A DNA stretch of 64,000 bases from a bacterium (GTDB lineage Bacteria > SZUA-79 > Acidulodesulfobacterales > Acidulodesulfobacteraceae). Positions 60,633 through 64,000 of this stretch are shown here, piece by piece. The translations under genes were made by a program, and so were the position numbers. The first letter of the stretch is position 1. Each line of letters starts with the position of its first letter. The DNA lies in the NCBI GenBank assembly GCA_021809845.1, contig JAJZJW010000004.1, positions 1-64,000 of the forward strand, given 5' to 3'. The notes beneath the pieces are model-generated. The model was given only the letters and a program-made list of their open reading frames with translations, searched no databases and was not told where the DNA came from.

Positions 60633-61652
60633 ATGAATAAAAATAAAGCTGGTATTGGTCAATATTATTTAGGCATTGATATCGGCGGGACGAATATAAG
60701 ATTTGGCATAGTGGATGTACGAGGCAGACTGTTAAGTTCTAATTCATTGTCTGTTGAACAGTCTGCAGATAAAGCTATAGGACAGATTAAAACATTTATA
60801 AAAAGATTAATTAAACAAAGTGAAGGTTATAAAACAGAAAATACAGATATAAAAAATATTAGTATAAAGAATATAAAAGCTATCGGAATAGCTGCTGCAG
60901 GGCAGATAGACAAGAAGAACGGTGTTATTCTATACTCCCCCAATCTTAATTGGAGAAATGTTCGTATAAAAGATGAACTTGAAAATTCATTTAACATCCC
61001 AGTTTCAATTGAGAACGATGTAAATGCGATAGCTTATGGAGAGTGGAAAATAGGTGCCGGTAAAGGCGTTAAAAATTTAGTATGTATTTTTATAGGAACA
61101 GGTATAGGTTCAGGGCTTGTTATCAACAACAGGCTTTCTACGGGCTGCAATGGTTCGGCAGGTGAAATAGGACATACCGTTATAGTGTCGGGCGGAAGAA
61201 AATGTCATTGCGGAAACAACGGATGTTTTGAAGCTTATGCAGGAGGATGGGGAATTGCGGAAATGGCCGTGGAAAAAGCAATTCGGAATCCTGAAAAATA
61301 TAAAACGCTCATAGAATTATCATCTGGCGGCATGGATAATATCTCATCTGAATCAATCAGCAAAGCCTATATGTTACAAGATGGAGCAGCAAAAGAACTT
61401 GTGCATATAACGGCAGAATATATTGCGGATGGTATAATAAGCATTGTAAACTTATTAAACCCGTGCATGATTATTCTTGGGGGAGGCGTTATTGACGGTA
61501 TACCAGATTTAGTAGAAATAGCAGAAAAAGAGATTAGAAAAAGAGCGCTGAAAGTATCTTTGGATTCTTTGAAAATTATAAAATCAGAATTTGGCGAATC
61601 TGCAGGTTTAATAGGCGCAGCTATGGTTGCAAAATCGCAAATAAAAAAATAA
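60633..61652 (+). CDS. ROK-family sugar kinase (glucokinase-like)
   Basis: This 339-residue protein has the ATP-binding 'LGIDIGGTNIRFGIVD' (12-27), 'SIENDVNAIAYGEW' with the catalytic Asp (about 129), 'IFIGTGIGSGLVINN' (about 151) and the ROK zinc motif 'CHCGNNGCFEAYAGG' (about 191-205). ROK proteins without an N-terminal HTH are sugar kinases, usually glucokinase; the exact sugar is not determined. An extra Lys/Asn-rich insertion lies at about 66-85. There is no clear ribosome site and no operon partner on its strand. Confidence 0.85.
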   Translation: MNKNKAGIGQYYLGIDIGGTNIRFGIVDVRGRLLSSNSLSVEQSADKAIGQIKTFIKRLIKQSEGYKTENTDIKNISIKNIKAIGIAAAGQIDKKNGVILYSPNLNWRNVRIKDELENSFNIPVSIENDVNAIAYGEWKIGAGKGVKNLVCIFIGTGIGSGLVINNRLSTGCNGSAGEIGHTVIVSGGRKCHCGNNGCFEAYAGGWGIAEMAVEKAIRNPEKYKTLIELSSGGMDNISSESISKAYMLQDGAAKELVHITAEYIADGIISIVNLLNPCMIILGGGVIDGIPDLVEIAEKEIRKRALKVSLDSLKIIKSEFGESAGLIGAAMVAKSQIKK

Positions 61653-61684
61653 AAATAAAGTAATATATAAAGAAACAGTTTAAA

Positions 61685-63097
61685 TTAAAGCCAATTTTGC
61701 GGAAGCACTGTAATTATTCCAAGGACGACCATTATTAAACCTACCAATGTTACTATTGTTAATTTTGCTTTTGAGTATGTATGTTCGCCAAGAATCTTCT
61801 TATTACCGGCAAGCAATATTAAAAACACAAGTACAATAGGAAGAACAAAACCATTAAATGCTTCAACGTCTACCATCAAAGTAACCAGCGGTATATTAGG
61901 AACAAGTACTATTAATGCGGCCATAACAATTAGCACCATATACAAAATATGGAACATTTTTGCTTCTTTAAATTTATTGTTTAAACTGTGCTTGAATCCC
62001 CAAGTTTCCCCGGCTGCCCATGCGAAAGCCATGGACACGACAAAAGCGGCTAGAACACTTGAACTGTATAATCCTATTGCAAAAAGAAGTCCAGCATATT
62101 TTCCTGCAAGAGGAATAAGAGATTGCCCTATTGCTTTAGCTGACGAGGGGATTATGCGATGTGTGTATAGTGTGGCTGCGGTCATTACTATTACCGCAAT
62201 CATAAGAAGTTGTGTCGCAATACTTCCGACTAAAGTATCCGCAGCTGCTAATTTAACATCATTTTTGCATAAATTTTTGTCAACGGTGGCGCTCTGTTGA
62301 TAATATATCATCCATGGCATTATAACAGCGCCCGCATTAGCCGCGAGCAAAAAAGCATAATTTTTGTTAAAGATGGGCTGAGAGCCTAAAAGACCGTTAA
62401 ATACTAATTTATGTAAATCAGGATGCGCAAAAATTGCGGCAGGAATAAAAACAAAACCGGATAATGCAAAAATAAGCGCTATATTTTCCGCTTTTTTGTA
62501 ACTCCCTCTGAAAACAACAATAAGTAAAATCAGAACACTGAATCCTATAGAATATATTTTAGGAATGTTAAATATTTCGCCGCTTGCCGCTATTCCTGAA
62601 AATTCTGTTAATAATGCTGCAAAAACCGTTAGAAATAAAAGTATAGTGGAAAAAGCGGCCCATTTTGAACCGTAATATTCCCGTATTAACTCACCATGAC
62701 CTTTTCTTGTCACGCATCCAAGTCTTGAAGTCATTGATTGGATAAGATATAAAAAGGGAATAAGGATTATTTGCATCAGCACTAACTTGTAGCCCCACTG
62801 CGCACCTGAAACCGCGGCGGTAGTGACTGACCCGGCGTCCATATCGGCTACCATTACAATAAAACCAGGACCCAATACCTTAAAAAAATGCAACCATTTA
62901 TACGCAATTCTTTTAAATTTGTCCCTATACTTTTTATTTTTTCCGTATATGTATGTATTACTGTTACTTTTTTGAATCTGTGTTTCAGATTCATCATTGG
63001 TTGATAAATATTTTTTTTTATAGTCTCCCGAGTTTTCAGATTTAAATAATTTATTGCTTTTTTTATAATTATTTTTTTCGGAACTATGTTTATTCAT
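61685..63097 (-). CDS. Nramp-superfamily metal transporter with altered metal-site motifs
   Basis: This 470-residue protein has a hydrophilic N-terminal extension of about 65 residues, then eleven predicted membrane helices. The TM1 motif DPGN of classical Nramp reads D87-A-G-S90, and the TM6 motif MPH reads M260-P-W262 ('VIMPWMIYYQQSATVD'). These residues bind Mn or Fe in classical members, so the substrate may differ (perhaps Mg or another ion). The gene converges with the ROK kinase, 32 bp apart. Confidence 0.8.
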   Translation of the reverse strand: MNKHSSEKNNYKKSNKLFKSENSGDYKKKYLSTNDESETQIQKSNSNTYIYGKNKKYRDKFKRIAYKWLHFFKVLGPGFIVMVADMDAGSVTTAAVSGAQWGYKLVLMQIILIPFLYLIQSMTSRLGCVTRKGHGELIREYYGSKWAAFSTILLFLTVFAALLTEFSGIAASGEIFNIPKIYSIGFSVLILLIVVFRGSYKKAENIALIFALSGFVFIPAAIFAHPDLHKLVFNGLLGSQPIFNKNYAFLLAANAGAVIMPWMIYYQQSATVDKNLCKNDVKLAAADTLVGSIATQLLMIAVIVMTAATLYTHRIIPSSAKAIGQSLIPLAGKYAGLLFAIGLYSSSVLAAFVVSMAFAWAAGETWGFKHSLNNKFKEAKMFHILYMVLIVMAALIVLVPNIPLVTLMVDVEAFNGFVLPIVLVFLILLAGNKKILGEHTYSKAKLTIVTLVGLIMVVLGIITVLPQNWL

Positions 63098-64000
63098 CTA
63101 ATTTATTTTCATTATCATAAATAATAATGAAAATTCTAAAATTTTAATTTAATTTTTTGTATTATTATTATTGTTGTTGTTGTTTATACTATTTAATGTT
63201 AGTCTTAATTTTTAGATTTATTCAACCATTTAATATAATAGACTAATTGTATAATTATAAATGAATCTAAGTTATATTGATATAAAAAAATTATAAAAAT
63301 TTTCAAAATAATACATTACTAAAACAGTCAACTATATGAAATTAATTTATTATATCTATATAAGTTTGTCAATAAAAAATATAAATTGATGGGTTGATAA
63401 TTTCAACGTGTTTATCTTGTATGTGCTTAGCATGTACGTGTTTAGCATGTAACTTTAACATTTGATTTATTGCTATTTCAAATTTACTATAAAACAAAGT
63501 CGCAATGAAACAGAGCTTAATGTTTATTGTAAAATAAAATTCCCCAGCGATGTGGGAGGTGGAAATTAAATTGCAAAAGTAGGGATTTTTTAGTTGCAAA
63601 AAACAGCTTAAATTATATATATAAAAAAGATTTGAAATAATATTTTGCAAAACAGTAACAGTAAACTTGCTTAAACCGTCAACTATAACGAAATTGATTT
63701 ATTACATCTATTTTTCAGATTCTCAAATATATTTATTTTAAATAAAATATAATTTAGATACAAATAAAATGCAAATAAAATAAAAATATTTTTATTTTTC
63801 AATCTTTTTTAAATTAAATTTATTAAATTTTATTTTTAAATCTTTTTTAAATTAAATTTATGTGGTATATTTAATATAATGATATTGATATACTGATAGA
63901 TATATTGATATACTATAATACGTGTATTGATATGCTATAATACATGTATTGATATACCAACAGAAGGACATCAAAAATATAATAAATATAAATAAAATAT
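63098..64000. other. AT-rich gap at the window end
   Basis: No reliable gene. Two tandem 22-bp units (63904-63925 and 63926-63947, ATTGATATACTATAATACGT type) lie near the end. AAATTAAATTTAT occurs twice near 63810-63860. A 93-codon minus frame at 63369-63650 lacks coding signs and is not called. A gene may begin just beyond the window. Confidence 0.4.

Noticed and set aside
63369-63650. 93-codon minus-strand frame at the window end
   Set aside because: Made of repeated CATGT-type words and AT-rich codons; no start signal.

Overview
The window is a very AT-rich bacterial chromosome segment that has been repeatedly invaded at tRNA-Lys genes. Housekeeping genes (thiC, thiE, a ROK kinase, an Nramp-type transporter, a rubredoxin-like protein, a GltD-like flavoprotein, a seven-repeat PQQ-like propeller) and two-membrane secretion signals (lipoboxes, periplasmic T4SS parts) indicate a Gram-negative, probably at least partly anaerobic organism. 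The low GC, thiamine genes and propeller protein would fit an acid-mine-type deltaproteobacterial lineage, but nothing here fixes the species.

Layout. (1) 1-10349: mobilizable element 1, with an excisionase-like HTH protein, a DUF3987 ATPase, a RepB-type primase, a ribbon-helix-helix protein, a MobF relaxase-helicase, small membrane/exclusion proteins and an integrase beside tRNA-Lys(CTT). Its left end lies outside the window. (2) 10350-19984: chromosomal genes: a globin-PsiE fusion, tRNA-Pro(TGG), a DUF4149-like membrane protein, a DUF815 ATPase, thiC, thiE, a rubredoxin-like protein and a flavoprotein. (3) 19985-54030: tRNA-Lys(TTT) followed by a complete 34-kb integrative conjugative element (ICE), bounded by 45-bp copies of the tRNA 3' end. 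The ICE carries int/xis, a VirB-like type IV secretion operon, an EexN-like exclusion lipoprotein, a probable MOBC-type relaxase and coupling protein, ParAB with an RHH protein, a Rep-like protein, two regulators, and a 12-kb defence island. (4) 54031-58035: the decayed remnant of another element, ended by a third tRNA fragment. (5) 58036-64000: chromosome again: propeller protein, ROK kinase, Nramp-like transporter.

How it works together. The ICE appears to be run from two identical 63-bp promoter-operator copies, one in front of a Cro-like gene and the T4SS operon, the other between the Rep/Par operon and a divergent XRE regulator. This suggests that transfer and replication/partition are switched together. 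The island holds a HEPN gene flanked by 182-bp direct repeats, an interrupted membrane-protein gene, an AIPR gene broken by a one-base frameshift, a PD-(D/E)xK endonuclease with an unknown helical N-terminal domain, a Kiwa-like KwaA/KwaB pair, an Eco31I/Alw26I-like type IIS restriction system whose C5 methyltransferase is circularly permuted, and a zinc-ribbon HEPN protein.

Most notable: the duplicated promoter-operator with a probably leaderless Cro transcript, the permuted methyltransferase in a type IIS system, the repeat-flanked HEPN cassette, the three tandem tRNA-Lys att copies plus a 19-nt motif shared between two different tRNA-Lys loci, and a globin sensor fused to a PsiE-like membrane domain. 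All functional names are from sequence reading only; no database search was run.
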